From: Cydia pomonella
Lineage: Eukaryota; Arthropoda; Insecta; Lepidoptera; Tortricidae
DNA length: 64,000 nt
Direction of reading: 5' to 3'
Assembly (NCBI RefSeq): GCF_033807575.1
Contig: NC_084704.1
Coordinates: 25,149,968 to 25,213,967, forward strand
The notes below the pieces were generated by a model that was not told the origin of the DNA, searched no databases, and worked only from the letters and a program-made list of their open reading frames with translations. Of this stretch, positions 49,301-61,629 are shown piece after piece. The position numbers and the translations under genes are program-made. How positions within the stretch are numbered: position 1 is the stretch's first letter; each line of letters begins with the position of its first letter.

Positions 49301-50904
49301 TATTTTAGTGCTTTATTGCAACTGTAGGCGTAGAATCGGAACCTAGCGCTAAAATACCTCTTTACAACATTAAGGAAAATAACAAACGATCTTCCTGGTC
49401 AAAAAACATAAACATCTAACTTACGCGTGAAATATTTGTCTGCCTAGCGTACCTATTTGTTAATTGGAAGTTAATAAATACACTTATGTGTACAAATCAG
49501 CCTTGAATGCGGTCAAAAGCGATAAGTGTCACCCGCGGCGCCAGGATCACAATCGGTAGTAATAATTTAATATTCTATCTAACGCGATAATGTCGTCACT
49601 CGTCGTCGAATAACAATAGAACTATAGGACATTAGACTCGAGCACCGAAGAGCCTAGGCCGGGATGTTCAAGTAGTGAAAATATCGAGACTTCCAACTCT
49701 TAATTTGTTAAATTAATGAGTCATTTGATACAGTTGCTTCATTTCTAAAGCAGACTTCGAATTACATTTGAATAAATAAATCTTCAAAAACTTTTTCGCG
49801 TCCCCTCTGAGAGAAATTTATCTATAGATGACCGTATCTAAACAGCTTTTGCTTGGAAAGAAAAGCAAAGCTTCAGTAAATATAAAGGAAATGAAGTATT
49901 TAATATATTTATAGGTAAATCTTGTAACACAACATGTATGGGATGTAATGTATTTAAATACTGGCTCGGTGATAGCGATTCTGCATGTACCTTTAACTCT
50001 TGTTCCTGAGAACATTGAAATTCACTACGCGCGTACATTACGGGAGGAGCTTCGATGCATGTAAATTAACCTATGTTTATTCAGCCATGCTACAATCCTG
50101 CAAAGGTAATGTGTACCGTGTAACTAATATAAATTTGTTCCCACAACAGTCAACAGTCACCTTTATGGCGAAGGCGTAGAGTCTAAATTTGGAAGGGTAA
50201 AGAGTGAACATAAGTTAAGATAATTTGGTGAAGACATACGGTGTCTCTTTGACAATGATTTTGGGTCGGTCCGGTACACCTTCGAACTACAAAGTTTACA
50301 CGCTTTTCCGTGATGGGCTCTCTAGGCTGACTACTTAGGAAGGCTGACAAAGGCGGATAGAAAACAATTAACTTAGGCGACGTACAGACGTTTTACAGAA
50401 TATGTAAGTCATTATGTCATTAAGCAAAACCAAAGCTTACAATGCGTCTTAGAATAAGTACACAACTTGCTGGGAACAAATAAAAGTCGGTATTCTTATT
50501 ATTTTTATTCTAGAAAGTTTCTAGACTAGTATTTTTATACAATTTTGGTGTTTGACGATCCTTTTGTGAAATTCTTATTATTAAGTTTGCCATATCTATA
50601 ATAATTCAGTGTTTTTTGAGAACAATAATAACTGCATCAATAAATTGCTCTGATATTTAGATTAAGATGATATTTCTGACTTTATTATGTACTTAATTAT
50701 TGATATTCCTTCATTAAGTTTCCACTAAGTGGGTCGTATGCTTGTTTGCAATCGTTATAGTATTAAAAAAACCTACATACCTAAAGTTTTCAGCCACATT
50801 ATCACACTGATGAAATATATCGAACCTATTGTTTGTACCGCAATTATGTTTTATATATTTACTATTGCAAAAATACTCAAATAAAACTCACTCTCGGCTT
50901 CCAT
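37321..50904 (-). CDS. stumps: Stumps short form from a proximal first exon (predicted)
   Basis: ATG at 50902-50904 begins MEAE and is followed after 13 bases by a strong donor GTGAGT (exon end 50892). Splicing to 43775 keeps frame: the split codon becomes AAG, giving MEAEK before MEDIAIL. All later exons are shared, so the product would be 824 residues and lack the Arg-rich N-terminal extension. The leader contains an arthropod-type initiator TCAGT on the minus strand (50952-50948). This is inferred from splice phase and sequence, and transcript data would be needed to prove use. Confidence 0.55.
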
Positions 50905-53900
50905 TGTCACCAAAAACTCAAAGCTGCACCAAACAAACTGTCATTGCACTGAACTGCAGTGAAATCGAGCGCGGGAGTCTTGCGAAGTGACCGAGAGCGG
51001 TTCGCGATATAATGCCGCGCGCGCAGGCCCCGACTGGCGTCAAGCTGCGCGAGCGCACGCACTTCGCATACTAAACCGCGACGCGACGATAATCGAATCG
51101 CACACCCCGGCTGCCCGACAACCTAATCAAACAGTCCGGACTCGACTCTATATTCCCCTAACGTTATCGATTGCCAAATACAACCCCGTAGATAAATATG
51201 CGAGTCGCGTTTCCTACGTTTAAGCAGACATTACGGTTTCTTGAAACTGATAAGCTTAAGTAGCGACACAAGGGACGAATATAAATATTAAATTATGACA
51301 GATGGCTTGCAATCCTAACGATGCAATGTACTACAGTCAAGTATTTATTTAAGGTACATATTACGTGCATGTATGGTACATAAGGTACCGATTGTATGGT
51401 AATTGCATAACACATAATAATAATGTAGTTCTCTATTGTTTGAGATAGCCAACTGGTTAAAGGTCAAGATGATAGAGGCTTCAAAGCGCCGCGCCGCCCG
51501 TTTCGGGTGTACCGCGGTGCATCGCCGGGCGGCGCGCGGCGGGCGTGCGTATCGATTGGGGCCGCAGAAGGGCGCAGCGGGTGCAACGTACTTTGGTATC
51601 TGTCGACGTCGCCACTGACATGTTTATGGCCATCTATCATCATCTTAATCATATACACGCTTATCAGTGCTATTACTTAATAATAGATTTTACTGCGTAA
51701 ATTTCCTTTATTGTTCGTTTTGTGTCTAGGTACGAGCATCCTGCCACCCAAATAAATAAATTTGAAGACGAGATAACATTATTTTTTGATATACCGGAAC
51801 AAACATTTAACGTTGGCAGTTATTTTTTATGCAGATATCCATTTACTACCACAAACTACGTTTAATGGACAAGCTGAGATAAGATATCGATAATTTTGAT
51901 AAGAGATTACAGGTAAATGTCTGCAAAAAAATCTTACCTTTAATGGGAAAGTTCTTGGGTCTTCTACGTTTGACTTCTTCTTCTTTTGGTCCGAACCGCG
52001 GCGGCGGCATTTTAGGAACTTCGCTAGGCACTGAGGTAACTTCTCCGGCGCCCGACGCGCCCGCCGCTAAGTAACCCCCTACGGAGTGCCTTCTGCGACC
52101 TTGAAGGGGGATTGTGTAAAACACCTCTTCACGCTCCTGAGGACCTTCAGGTGTAACGACGGTGGTGCTGATTTTTCCTTTTCTGTGACAAACATAATAT
52201 ACATGTAATGCTGGTTGGCTTTAACAGACAATTAACGTATGAAAAAGCTTGATGTATTGATTTGACGACTTACTTTATCCGTGGTGCTGTGGAACTGTGC
52301 CTCATGTCGCCCGGCGCGACATCCCCCGGTCTGGGCTGCCCTCGCAGAAATGCCTCGGCCTGCTCCGGCTCCTTGGCCGACAAAGACCGCAATAGTGCTC
52401 TAAATTCCCTTCTTCGGGGGCTCTCTGGCTCCCTTCGTCGCGGAGAGCCCAGAGATCTGGCATCTGCCCAGACGCGACCCGGTGCCGACCGGGAGCATGG
52501 CTCCGCAGTCGTTTGATGTGATTCTGCGCTGTCCAGAACATCCGCGTTGGGAAGCGCAAAATATGATGGGTTATCTGAAACAAATGTTATGTAGTTATTA
52601 TCCAATCTTAAGATAAAGAGCGACAATTAATTCTGTCTACATTTACCAACGATCATAGTGTACGGCGATGTCCCGTGCCAGGCACTCAGCGACTGTGGCT
52701 CGCGGGAATTATTCAATAACGCCAATGAACTAACGGCTCTCCATTACGTCCAGTGCGGGCGACTGGAGCAACCTACTTTTGTGAGCCGGAAAATGCGAAT
52801 TGAACGTAATCTCCGTTCGTAGCCCGCCTAAGACTGGCGTAGACAATATACAATGTGGCGTAGGGCGAAGCCTACTAATAGTTACTAAATAAAGATATTA
52901 TTTGTGGCGTAGCTTAGGCATTATAGAGATGCATCTGATTTAATATCACGGCCCGATTCGAAGAATGAGATACGATAACGATAAGTTCTCATGTAGCTCG
53001 GGCAACGGGCAAATATCGTAGATAGATCTTATTGGGATCACGCAGCAGAATCGAAATAAACGTTAATTTTGACATGTCGTTTAGTTATCTTATCGACCTT
53101 ATAAAGATCTTTCCAAGATCTTAAACGTGTCTGAATCATTCTTCGAATCGGGCCGTCAATTGCATCTCGTTCAATGTTAGGTTTCAGTTACCTCAGTTAA
53201 GAGGATTTTGAAGCCAGAAAATAATCCGAACCCATTCAAAAAACGGTAACTAACTTACAACGTAGGTCAATACAATACCTTTCCATTTGTAAAACTTGCT
53301 CCGATTTGCTGCTTTTGAAAATATTGCAAATGTTATGGAAAGTTAGGTTTGTAGGTGTCACGTTTAAAGTAAAAAAGTGTATCGAATAGACGTTTTAAGT
53401 GTGTAGAAAGTGATACATTTCTGCACTAGAGCATTTTACTTTTCAAGTACGATTTTTTTTTACGATAAGCATTTGAAATTTGGTTTCAAATGGATTTGTT
53501 ATACAATTCCATTCTGATATTTAACGCTCCATACCATAAATAACGATACTTTTACCTAAATGGTTAATTGCAAGTACCCTCAAGGAATGCTATAATAAAT
53601 ATATTTAGTTCTGTTTAAAAAAAACACATGTGCTCGTATTTTACTTTCCTCCTATTCGGAATGAAAAGTAGAGTGTTTAACGCGGGTGAAAGGCATCATT
53701 TCAGCCTCGGACTGTTGGCCAAACTACCTCGGCAGAAATGAGTGCCTTTCATCCCTTGGTTAACAATCAACTATAACTAATACTTACCTCAACTCTTTAC
53801 ATTGAAAATCACATATTTTAACTACTACTTATTAATAAGTTAGCATGTAAAAATACTCAAACACAATACTGTATTGTTAATGAAATAACGAATTGATTGA

Positions 53901-56520
53901 TTGACTACATCCAGAGATACCTATCAAGACACCCGTTCCGCAAGTTAACTTAGACTTACCCAGCTTATATGGGGTATTACGTACAGAGCCACATAAGTAT
54001 GTAGTTAAGTACTGCCTAAGTAAGGGTATTATCGGCACAGACGCTTCGAGCACGACTGTGCACTGGAGCAGCCCCACCCTTTGCAGGGGTGGCTGGGCTT
54101 CAGAGCTTATTATAGTAACGGGATAACATTTAAGGCTTATTCCTTGCGCATAAAAGGCGACTGAGGTTTATTAATATCGCTACTACTAAGTCATTGTAGG
54201 TAACTTAAGAATAGGTACATTCATATACTCGTATAATTATTACAAGGATTCTGTAAAAAAAAATGTTTGTTTTTTGAAAAAGATATATTTAGGTACTAAC
54301 TACTACTTAGTATATAATGTATATTTAGAAACTTAAGATAGACTGCTTAGCATCAGGCAGGCCGTATGCTTGTTTGCCACCGACAAAAGTAGTTTAAAAA
54401 AAATTTGGTACTGATTGGACGCGACTTTGCATTGTTTTATGAGAGAGCTGCTAAAACTGAGCAAATCTCGCGATTACCCCATTTTGTCATTTAAACCAGA
54501 TAGATATATGAGTAAGCAGTGCTCACTCCATTCAGGCTAATGTAACTTATTAATAATACGCACGGAAGGTACGAAAAAGCGTATCACTAATAAGTTTTCA
54601 CAAAGCTTGCTTAATAACTACTTATAATAATTCATCTCAATTAATCTTATCATGATTATTTTTTCTTTCGGTCTGTTTGTGCTAATTAAACGAACAAAAT
54701 GGTTTGTAGTTGTACAAACTAAGAACCAAACGTGCTCAATCTCCATTTCGGTTTAAGTTATCTCTGTAGCTAATAAAACTCTCAAAATAGAAACTTATAC
54801 ATAAAATCCCTTGCTTTAATGGTGTTTTTTCTTAGCCCGCATGTGTATTGGGTTCGTTTGGGCGAGGGCGGGACAAAAGAGTCCCTGGCCTATTCAGCCC
54901 TGCAAAACCGCATCTCCTCGGGCGTACTAGAAATGACTTGATCCCCGATTAGTCATCGCGGATACTGTTATTCGGGTCACACGTATACTGGTAAGCCTCT
55001 GGCGATGCGCTCGGGCTACATGAGAATGAAAGCCCTGAGAACATGTGGCGGGCAGCAAGTCACAAACAATGCCAGTTCGACGGAGTTTGGGACACAGATT
55101 GAAAATAAATGACGGCTATTAACACGTAATGATATTAAAGGTTATTGTGTTGTGACACTAATTTTAATGATCATTTCTGGAGATTTAACGCTCTCTTCGG
55201 ATTATTATGTACGACAGAGCACTGTTGTTTGTTAAAACGATTATGATTTGAAAGTAAAAATTAAAAACTTAGGTATGTGTTCTTACCTTGGTAGTTTTTA
55301 GATACCCATGTATAGGTAGGTCCATATGTTTTAATACACGGACAAATAATCATAATATCATTAGGGCTAAGAAAAGTGATAAGTTCTATTAAAGTTGACG
55401 AAATACAGAAATATGTATAAAGAGAACCAAAAGTTACCAACGTATTTACTATTTATCACATTGGTAGAGTACTAAATCTACACACGACGAGAAAGCTTGA
55501 GGTACCTAATTTTACTTCAATGAAGGTTTGCTGAAATTAAACATGCATTTAATTGTTTAAATAACAACTTGAACGAGAAACATTGTTTTGATTTGAATAA
55601 AAAATCTCCCTGGCAGGTAACATATGTTTGCATATTTAAGGTAGATACTTAAGTGACTATTAATGTATTAATATATGTGCGTACATATAACATTTTTAAA
55701 ACCGGATTTAAACAGTTAAAGAATATCCGAAGGATTAACAAATTCGTTGATTAACTAATTTAAGTAGCATGCTGTAAAAAGCAATAAGCATGCAACGCTC
55801 GGGGCTCTGATGAATTAATCATTATTCCCAGAAGGCATGAAAGGAATCTCTAAATACGTTATAAACATAATTTGTTTAAGATGTTTCATCCTAATGACTA
55901 ATTTTGGCGTTCTCGGTATTTTGTGCTGAATGTGTTTTGAAAACGACGGCGGCATGTTACAACAGTGTAAACACAAGTACTTACCGTAGTTACGTGTTTT
56001 ATCTTAATTACTGATGTTATCTAACTTAAATGCGGTGTACGAACTGTTCCTACACTTATTTCACCTACCTTAAGATAGATATAAAATATACCTTCGAATA
56101 AGATAATAAAAAAATAAAAAAATCATCACAGCCAGTGTCCTGGGGCTTATCTTTTTACGCTCCCACGCTGTATGAAAACAATTACGACCTTTAAACTCAT
56201 GAACAACGTCAAATAACTTAGCAGATTCTTACACAAAGGCGCGGGAAATTAGAAAAGTTTCATATTTTTTCCGTTCAACGTCGAGGAGCACCTATACTGA
56301 CCCCTTAGAAAGATTATGTGCAACCCTGCTGCTTCTAGTTTTTCGAATGATGGGATGTTGTTTTTATTTATATCACGGATAAATTGTAGTATACCTAAAC
56401 TTCCGGAACATCTCAAAAGACATCTCCAGTACCGATAAAGGCGGCTAAGTAATAAAAAATTATAAATCAAATTTAACACTCACTGGTAGCGCGTAAACAG
56501 TAGTCAAATTGGGGTCCCAT
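37321..56520 (-). CDS. stumps: Stumps (Dof/heartbroken), FGF-receptor adaptor, long form
   Basis: This cytoplasmic adaptor links FGF receptors (Heartless and Breathless in flies) to Ras/MAPK in mesoderm and tracheal migration and belongs to the Dof/BCAP/BANK1 family. Exons in transcript order: 56484-56520, 52274-52574, 51938-52182, 43658-43775, 42893-43119, 42289-42455, 41798-41942, 41528-41679, 41305-41437, 40803-40993, 39709-40540, 39057-39125, 38871-38968, 37912-38054, 37321-37507. They total 3045 bases (1014 residues), in phase throughout. Seen: an Arg-rich N-terminus (1-194); a TIR-like domain from MEDIAILWSSG (196); DQWQMMSVREKD and the DBB domain (about 345-505); ankyrin-like EYPTLLHWAARFGLERLCWQ (508-572); an acidic region; a short coiled coil (LKEKQEQLNKMREEYDKIQQ); DDYLIPPPP; and a terminal MYMNI, where Y1006 fits a Grb2/Drk-type YxN site. 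Exon 1 is the least certain. Confidence 0.88.
43999..44180. repeat. Repeat with two tandem related units in stumps intron 3
   Basis: tctgccatcttgtggtctga with atcggaac (44001) recurs as tctgccatcttgtgggctac with atcggaac (about 44078), each followed about 15 bases later by cacatttac. The spacing is about 77 bases. Interspersed-repeat character is inferred, and no end sequences are clear. Confidence 0.45.
44243..44706. repeat. MITE-like element with imperfect inverted ends
   Basis: The left gttcattaattacgtggggg with ttttaggggggagggggtca pairs with the reverse complement of the right aagaggggtcaaataatcct with caaaatcccctcacataatt and aatgaattc. The core is AT-rich and non-coding. Confidence 0.65.
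47326..47450. repeat. Palindromic MITE, copy 2 (same family as 25499-25628)
   Basis: gggaggctaccgcgaacatc with gaaaaaccgataatcg is mirrored by cttttcgatgttggcagtag with gcc. The centre shares ctctatcgctcgaatatg with copy 1, which is the family signature. Confidence 0.7.
48291..48733. repeat. MITE-like element with 18-base inverted ends
   Basis: TTAAGAGGCTGTCAATACC at 48291 pairs with the right end reading GGTGTTGACAGCCTCTTAA (to 48733) with one mismatch. The 400-base core is AT-rich and non-coding. Confidence 0.7.
50905..51070 (-). promoter_or_regulatory. Proximal stumps promoter and leader (predicted)
   Basis: On the minus strand this holds an initiator-like TTCAGTGCA with the A at 50950, about 46 bases upstream of the MEAE start codon, in a locally GC-rich sequence (gcgcgcaggccccgactggc near 51017 on the plus strand). 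A short uORF (MTVCLVQL) lies in the leader. No TATA box is evident, as is common for insect initiator promoters. Confidence 0.45.
51470..51615. promoter_or_regulatory. GC-rich island upstream of the proximal stumps first exon
   Basis: About 130 bases are strikingly GC-rich (cgccgggcggcgcgcggcgg and similar) within AT-rich intron. Frames on both strands stay open only because of the base composition, and no homology is recognisable. An aaggtcaagatga nuclear-receptor-like half site lies at its left edge. It could be a regulatory element of stumps. Function is unproven. Confidence 0.35.
52948..53156. repeat. MITE with 21-base perfect inverted ends
   Basis: ACGGCCCGATTCGAAGAATGA at 52948 is exactly mirrored by the right end (TCATTCTTCGAATCGGGCCG plus T, to 53156). 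The core includes atcttatcgacc-type imperfect pairs. It lies in stumps intron 1. Confidence 0.8.
53157..56483. other. Rest of stumps intron 1
   Basis: No gene is supported. Of note are a repeat-like stretch at about 53625-53765 with inverted gtgaaaggcatcatttc and gaaatgagtgcctttcat, a retroposon tail at 54347-54402, and a GC-richer block at 54840-55090 without coding support. The remainder is AT-rich. Confidence 0.5.
54347..54402 (+). repeat. Retroposon 3' tail fragment
   Basis: catcaggcaggccgtatgct with tgtttgccaccgac and an A run matches the 3' end of the SINE-like element at 6657-7017. Only the tail is present. Confidence 0.6.
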
Positions 56521-56760
56521 TTTCACTCGTATCTATACGCTCGCATCACTAAGCACGACACATCCCGGCGAGCGCTTGGCGGGCTCTGTGCGCCAGCGCA
56601 GCCGCAGGTGACGGCACACGTGCGCCGCTTTCATGAGGAAGCGAGCTTTCTTAGCACGAGCGGAAGCGACCGTCGTAACCCGGAGCCGAGCTTTAGGAAC
56701 TCTGTACTGGCTGTGATTTGGAGGGTTCCTTGTTTCAGTATGTTCGAGTAAGACAGGTGG
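56521..56760 (-). promoter_or_regulatory. Distal stumps leader/promoter region (predicted)
   Basis: This lies upstream of the MGPQFDYCLRAT start codon and is GC-richer than its surroundings (gccgcaggtgacggcacacg). Upstream ATGs include a 7-codon uORF (MRAYRYE) whose TGA ends two bases before the main ATG. No unambiguous TATA box or initiator was found. Confidence 0.35.
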
Positions 56761-59700
56761 CTCGTCTTACCAATTACATATGTTCGTTTATCCGCTCGCT
56801 TTTCGTGGGAACGGAAGGAAATACATACCATAATGCAATAATTGATGCTTCCGATTTTAAATAAGACTACAAAAACTACTTAGTGAGTGTAAAACTGTAA
56901 ACATTTTAATCATGCACTGTCTAACCAGAACGTTGCTAATATAATACTTGGACACTCCCCTGGGCATCCAGCCAAATGAAATGAAACGCAAAACATGATT
57001 GATGAAAAAGAAAACATGATTACGCTATAAGAATATCCGTGTCTAACATAAGATAAATCTTTAGCATAAGTAAAAAAAAAAAGCTTACAAACAAAGCTCT
57101 TAATCTATTATTATTTAGATTTTGAGTGAGGAAGGTCTGACTGAAGGTTTACTTACTTATGCTTAATTTTTAATTAATTATGTTCATTGGGAGTCTTAGA
57201 TAAATTATTAAGTAACATTCTTTTATATGACTTTAAGTACTATTTGCTTATCCGAAATAATATTTTATTGGTGCATATGAAAATCTATTCAAAGTGCGTG
57301 GCAGAGCACTTGTCCAAACTCTTTTGCCATATTCTTTAGTGCTAATCGGTAATATAAAGTTGGGAGATTAAGTGTACCTACGTAGGTTTTCATATCTACA
57401 TCTATTTTAATTAGGGATTTTTTAAAACATAGGTACTAACCGCAAAAAGGTATATTGGGCTTTATCTATAGAAACCGCTAAATTAAAATTGGGTCAGTGA
57501 GTTTTCATTCGGACAAATCCAGGTATGGATGGATCCCTGAAAACCGCGCGTCTAACCTACTACGCTACGTCGAGCGAACGGGGGAGCCAGAACAGATTTA
57601 ATTTAAGTATTCATGTGTTGGAGCGTGTGCATTTCGGTAGCACACGCCGGGCGTCAATGTTTGTAAATATACCATATACAGTGTTGATGTTGCAGCCCAT
57701 TCATATTTGGAGCTCTAGGGCCGTTTTTCTAAATATAGATATTTTATGGCATGGAACTAATAAACTTTTAACCGGAAAACGGAAATAATTATTTTTGATT
57801 TGACCTAATGGTTGCCTGGTGTGGAAATTCTCCTTCTTTATTAGTTACATGAATTACTTTTTTATTTTGATTCTTATTCATTATGTACATACCTAATTGA
57901 AATATTTTTCTCTATTGCATTATTAATAAACCAGCTTTCACGAAACTGTTTAATAGGGTAGGTACTTACGAGTACCCAAGTTTCCACGCCTTTTTACTTT
58001 CTGGCTGCCTTTATTGGATATTAAACTTGAAAGGACCTTCAGGATCTCAAGTTCGGAGGTTAAAGGCCTCATCGGCAAACCAAAGTTGATACTCACGAGC
58101 AATCGTGCATGGCTAATCTGGCAACCTCAAATGTGCGGAAAATAAAACTGAAAAATAAGTTATTTTTAGAATTTATCACATATCGTTACAATGTTAAAAA
58201 TATAATTTATAGAAATGATCATAAATTGATTTCTAGGGTCCGGTACCCCAAAGGTGCCACGCAGAACAGTAGCACCAACAACAAAAGTGAAGTCAGTTGT
58301 TATAGTAGGTACTCTTATGGCTCTACAAATAAGACCGCCTGTTGTCTGCCTCTATCACCAATCATTTGTTTTTCTTTAAACTGTAGTTTTACTGAGGTGT
58401 GCCAATAAAGAGTAAGTATTCTATCTGTATTCTATCGTGTAAGATATTTTTGCATTTTTGCGGCCTCCGTTGTGTAATATATTATTGCAGGTGACTGTAC
58501 AAACAGGTTTTATACAGAAAATGGATTTGATGCTGAATCCACCAAAATTAAAATATAACTGGACTGACCTTTCGATACGGTTTGGTTCTTAAAGCAACGC
58601 TAAGGAGTAACTTCAACAGTGGAAGTAAAAAAAATATGCCAGATGTTGGGTCGGCTGTGTTTACTTCCATCTGCTGTAAAACAACGCGGCCTGTAGACGC
58701 GTACCTACCGCCGCCACCGGCGGGTCATTTGGATCAACAAATTCATAACCACAATGTAGATCTACAAAGTACATCAATTAACTTGCTGGCTACATCTTAA
58801 ATTTCTCCATCAAATAAGTCCAGGTGACTTCTAGTCGCATCAAAATAAATTAAATCTGAGCTCTCAAGCGAATAATTTTAGTGCAGATTTGCACTTTAGG
58901 TACTGACAGTTTGTAAAAAGCTCTTAAATCGTCGGAAGAGAACGCCTTGGATGACAGGGAGCAGCACAGACGATACGCACCTTTGATGTTTAGAGTCTCA
59001 ATTTCAATTCCTTTTTTTATGAACGAGTTTGTACAATAAATGCAAAAATTGGATTTACGTTTTCTTCGGCCGAACATGGATAGGATTTCATTTTCATTTA
59101 TAACAACCTATATAACAGGGGTCATAAGCCTTGTGGTTTTGTGGAATGCACTCGGATTATTTTCGCCGAGCGCACGCTGAGTGCTCTGTTCTGTATCTGT
59201 AATTAAAACTCTTTCATTAGTCATTCGTAAATAAAGGAACGATATTGCGGGGTGCATGGATATGGACAGTAAGCTCACGTTTTTGTCCGACTTGCCTGCC
59301 TATTTAAATTTGAATGCATAGAATTGAATTCGACAACGAATGACTTACGTATGAAAATCCGAAATGTAAGACTTATTTTGGTAGTATCTTCACTGATATA
59401 CTTAAGTAAGTAGGTATAGTAGGCAGGTACTTGTCCCTGTATTATTGCAGTATAATGTATTATTTAGAATCATATATATTATTAGGTGCACTAGTAGTTC
59501 AGGTACATACAGTAAATCTGATATAGCAGCACTCCTATAAGGTGGTGTAAGTACATATATCTAAGTAGTAGGTAGTAGATCCACCTACCTACTAGCAGCT
59601 TCGCTCGTGTAAGATCCGGTTCGTTCTGTCCTCCCTCCTCCAAATAATGGTGAGAGATATTTAATCACAAATAAACACGGTGCTCACGAGGAATCCGAAA

Positions 59701-60072
59701 GATTTTAACCACGTACTTCTGAGGCCAAAAGAAGGAAAAAATGTTACCTATATGAGTTTCACTAAATTTGGCCAAAAAAAATTTTTTTTTTTTTTAATTT
59801 TAAACGTATTTGTACATAAAAATTTAATGTTATGGTAAAACTGGCACTGAAAAAATTTTTTTACGATTTTTTTTGTAAAAACTAGTTCTTGCAAAGGTTG
59901 CGTTTGTCACTTTTTGACATCTATCTATAAGGATATTATTTCGATCTGTTACCTATATATGCTAATAAGTTTATATAACCTTAAAGAGTTAAGGCGTTAA
60001 GTCCGCTTTTGTATTCTTTTTTTGTTAAATTGTTCAATAGAGTTTGAAAAAATAAGTATGGTAATCTAATCT

Positions 60073-60131
60073 AATGTAATGCCTACCTAATTATCATAAA
60101 GCCTTTATGATAATTAGGTAGGCATTACATT
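60073..60131. repeat. Near-perfect 29-base inverted repeat with a one-base spacer
   Basis: Bases 60073-60101 (aatgtaatgcctacctaatt...) are the exact reverse complement of 60103-60131, leaving only a C between. The transcript would form an uninterrupted hairpin. It is too symmetrical and loop-less for a normal miRNA precursor, so a small transposon relic or a replication snap-back is likelier. Confidence 0.8.
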
Positions 60132-61202
60132 TTCAGGAAGTACCACATGCTCAATAATATTCTTTGTTAGATTTAAAACGATGCCAGAGTCGCGACTGCA
60201 TTCCGCAAGAAATAGGTATGCAAAGGCCTTCTGAATGTTAATAACAGAGCTACGGGTGTGATATTCTTTCTGGCCTTTTGCAGTAAATATTTTAGGGCTG
60301 CGCGGCCTATGAAAGAGCGCAGCTTGACGTCGGGCCCCAGTTTGAAATAAAATACCATAGTACTAACTGTAGTGATATTATTTAGATGCGAGCGCAGGTG
60401 CCCTAAAGGGTCACGCATTGTATAAATGGTTTATATCTAGCGCTATATAATATAGATACCTATTACTACATCACGATTTTTTTTCTCTTTATTTTGGCAC
60501 AAACAGTCATTACAGAAGACTTACATTGAAAAAGCTTACATTTATTATTGACAATACGGTGCCGATAACGTTATAGATTATTATAGTTATTAATTTTGTT
60601 GCAACGGACCTTTTCATGCGTAGAGGCGTATTCAGAAAGGTAAATTAAATTGTGATAACAATATGCATATGACGCGAGCATCCTGAATCGAGCTGATATT
60701 GAAATCAAACGGAACGTAATAGTTTTACAAATGACGTAACATTTGTAAAACTACATACATGTAGATTATAAAAGCGACATGCAAAACAATCATGATAAAA
60801 CTATCATGACTAAACTAACCATAATATAACATATAACCGTATGCCGTGTAAATTTCTACAGCCAAATAGGGAGTCCGGATTTCTTACTGACCTTTCTTCA
60901 TATAAAAGTGTCATATATAGATATCTCATATGTCTTTTCTACGAGAACTAAAACGTAGTGATTATATGCTCTTTGACGAGAACTACGTGACGCAACGAGA
61001 GTGGAAATGTCAACACTTGAATGTCAGTAGATAAGGGCGGGTATTGGAAAGACCTTATTTTCTACGAGAATAGACAAACCGGGTGGGACGATACCTATTT
61101 AGTGCCTGTTAGTTTCGTTATCTTAAAAACCGGCATTTTCTTTTGTATTTTCATGATAGGAGAAACCTGTGCACGTACTTATGGTACTTGTAGTCATAGG
61201 TA

Positions 61203-61629
61203 GGTTTCTGATTTCTCGACCCATTTTCACTCTCGAGTTTCAAGAAATCTCAGGTCCAATTTCTCGAGTCTCGAGTCTTTTTTATAAATCGTAAAATTGT
61301 AGTAGAATAAAGAAACAAAAATATAATTATTAATTTTTATTGCACCATCAATATGTAACAAAAATTAAAATCTTCTTTCAAACAAACAAATATTAAAATT
61401 TCACAAGCAACAACAATTGTAATGGCTTCTGGTTGAGGCCCATATTGGTTATGGTGTCTCGGGGTTTTTTTTGTTATTAAAGTTGGGTTAAGTGTAATAT
61501 TGATGCAGTAAACTATCGTGAAAGTGCAGATAATAAAAAAATTAATCCTGAAACGAATTATATTCATGTTCGGTAGGTACTCGAAAATTGTCGAGTTGTC
61601 TCGAGTTCCAGAAATCTCGAGCAGAAACC
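61203..61629. repeat. Element with ctcgag-rich inverted ends
   Basis: ggtttctgatttctcgaccc at the left and ctcgagcagaaacc at the right pair imperfectly. Multiple tctcgag and ctcgagt motifs sit near both ends (61233-61277 and 61590-61620). The core is AT-rich. Confidence 0.4.

Larger units (their letters stand above)
44707..50880. other. Interior of stumps intron 3, mostly without identifiable genes
   Basis: This stretch contains two recognisable inverted-repeat elements (listed separately), a (tatg)n run near 47061-47080 and scattered short gtaggtacctac-type palindromes. A GC-richer patch at about 45450-45730 has no coding support on either strand. Open frames here are short and lack splice-compatible neighbours. 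Confidence 0.5.

Noticed and set aside
51436..51658. Arg/Ala-rich ORFs on both strands in the GC island
   Set aside because: Open frames on both strands are a by-product of high GC, and there are no splice-compatible neighbours.
60073..60131. A microRNA precursor
   Set aside because: It has perfect pairing with a one-base loop, whereas miRNA hairpins have a terminal loop and mismatches.
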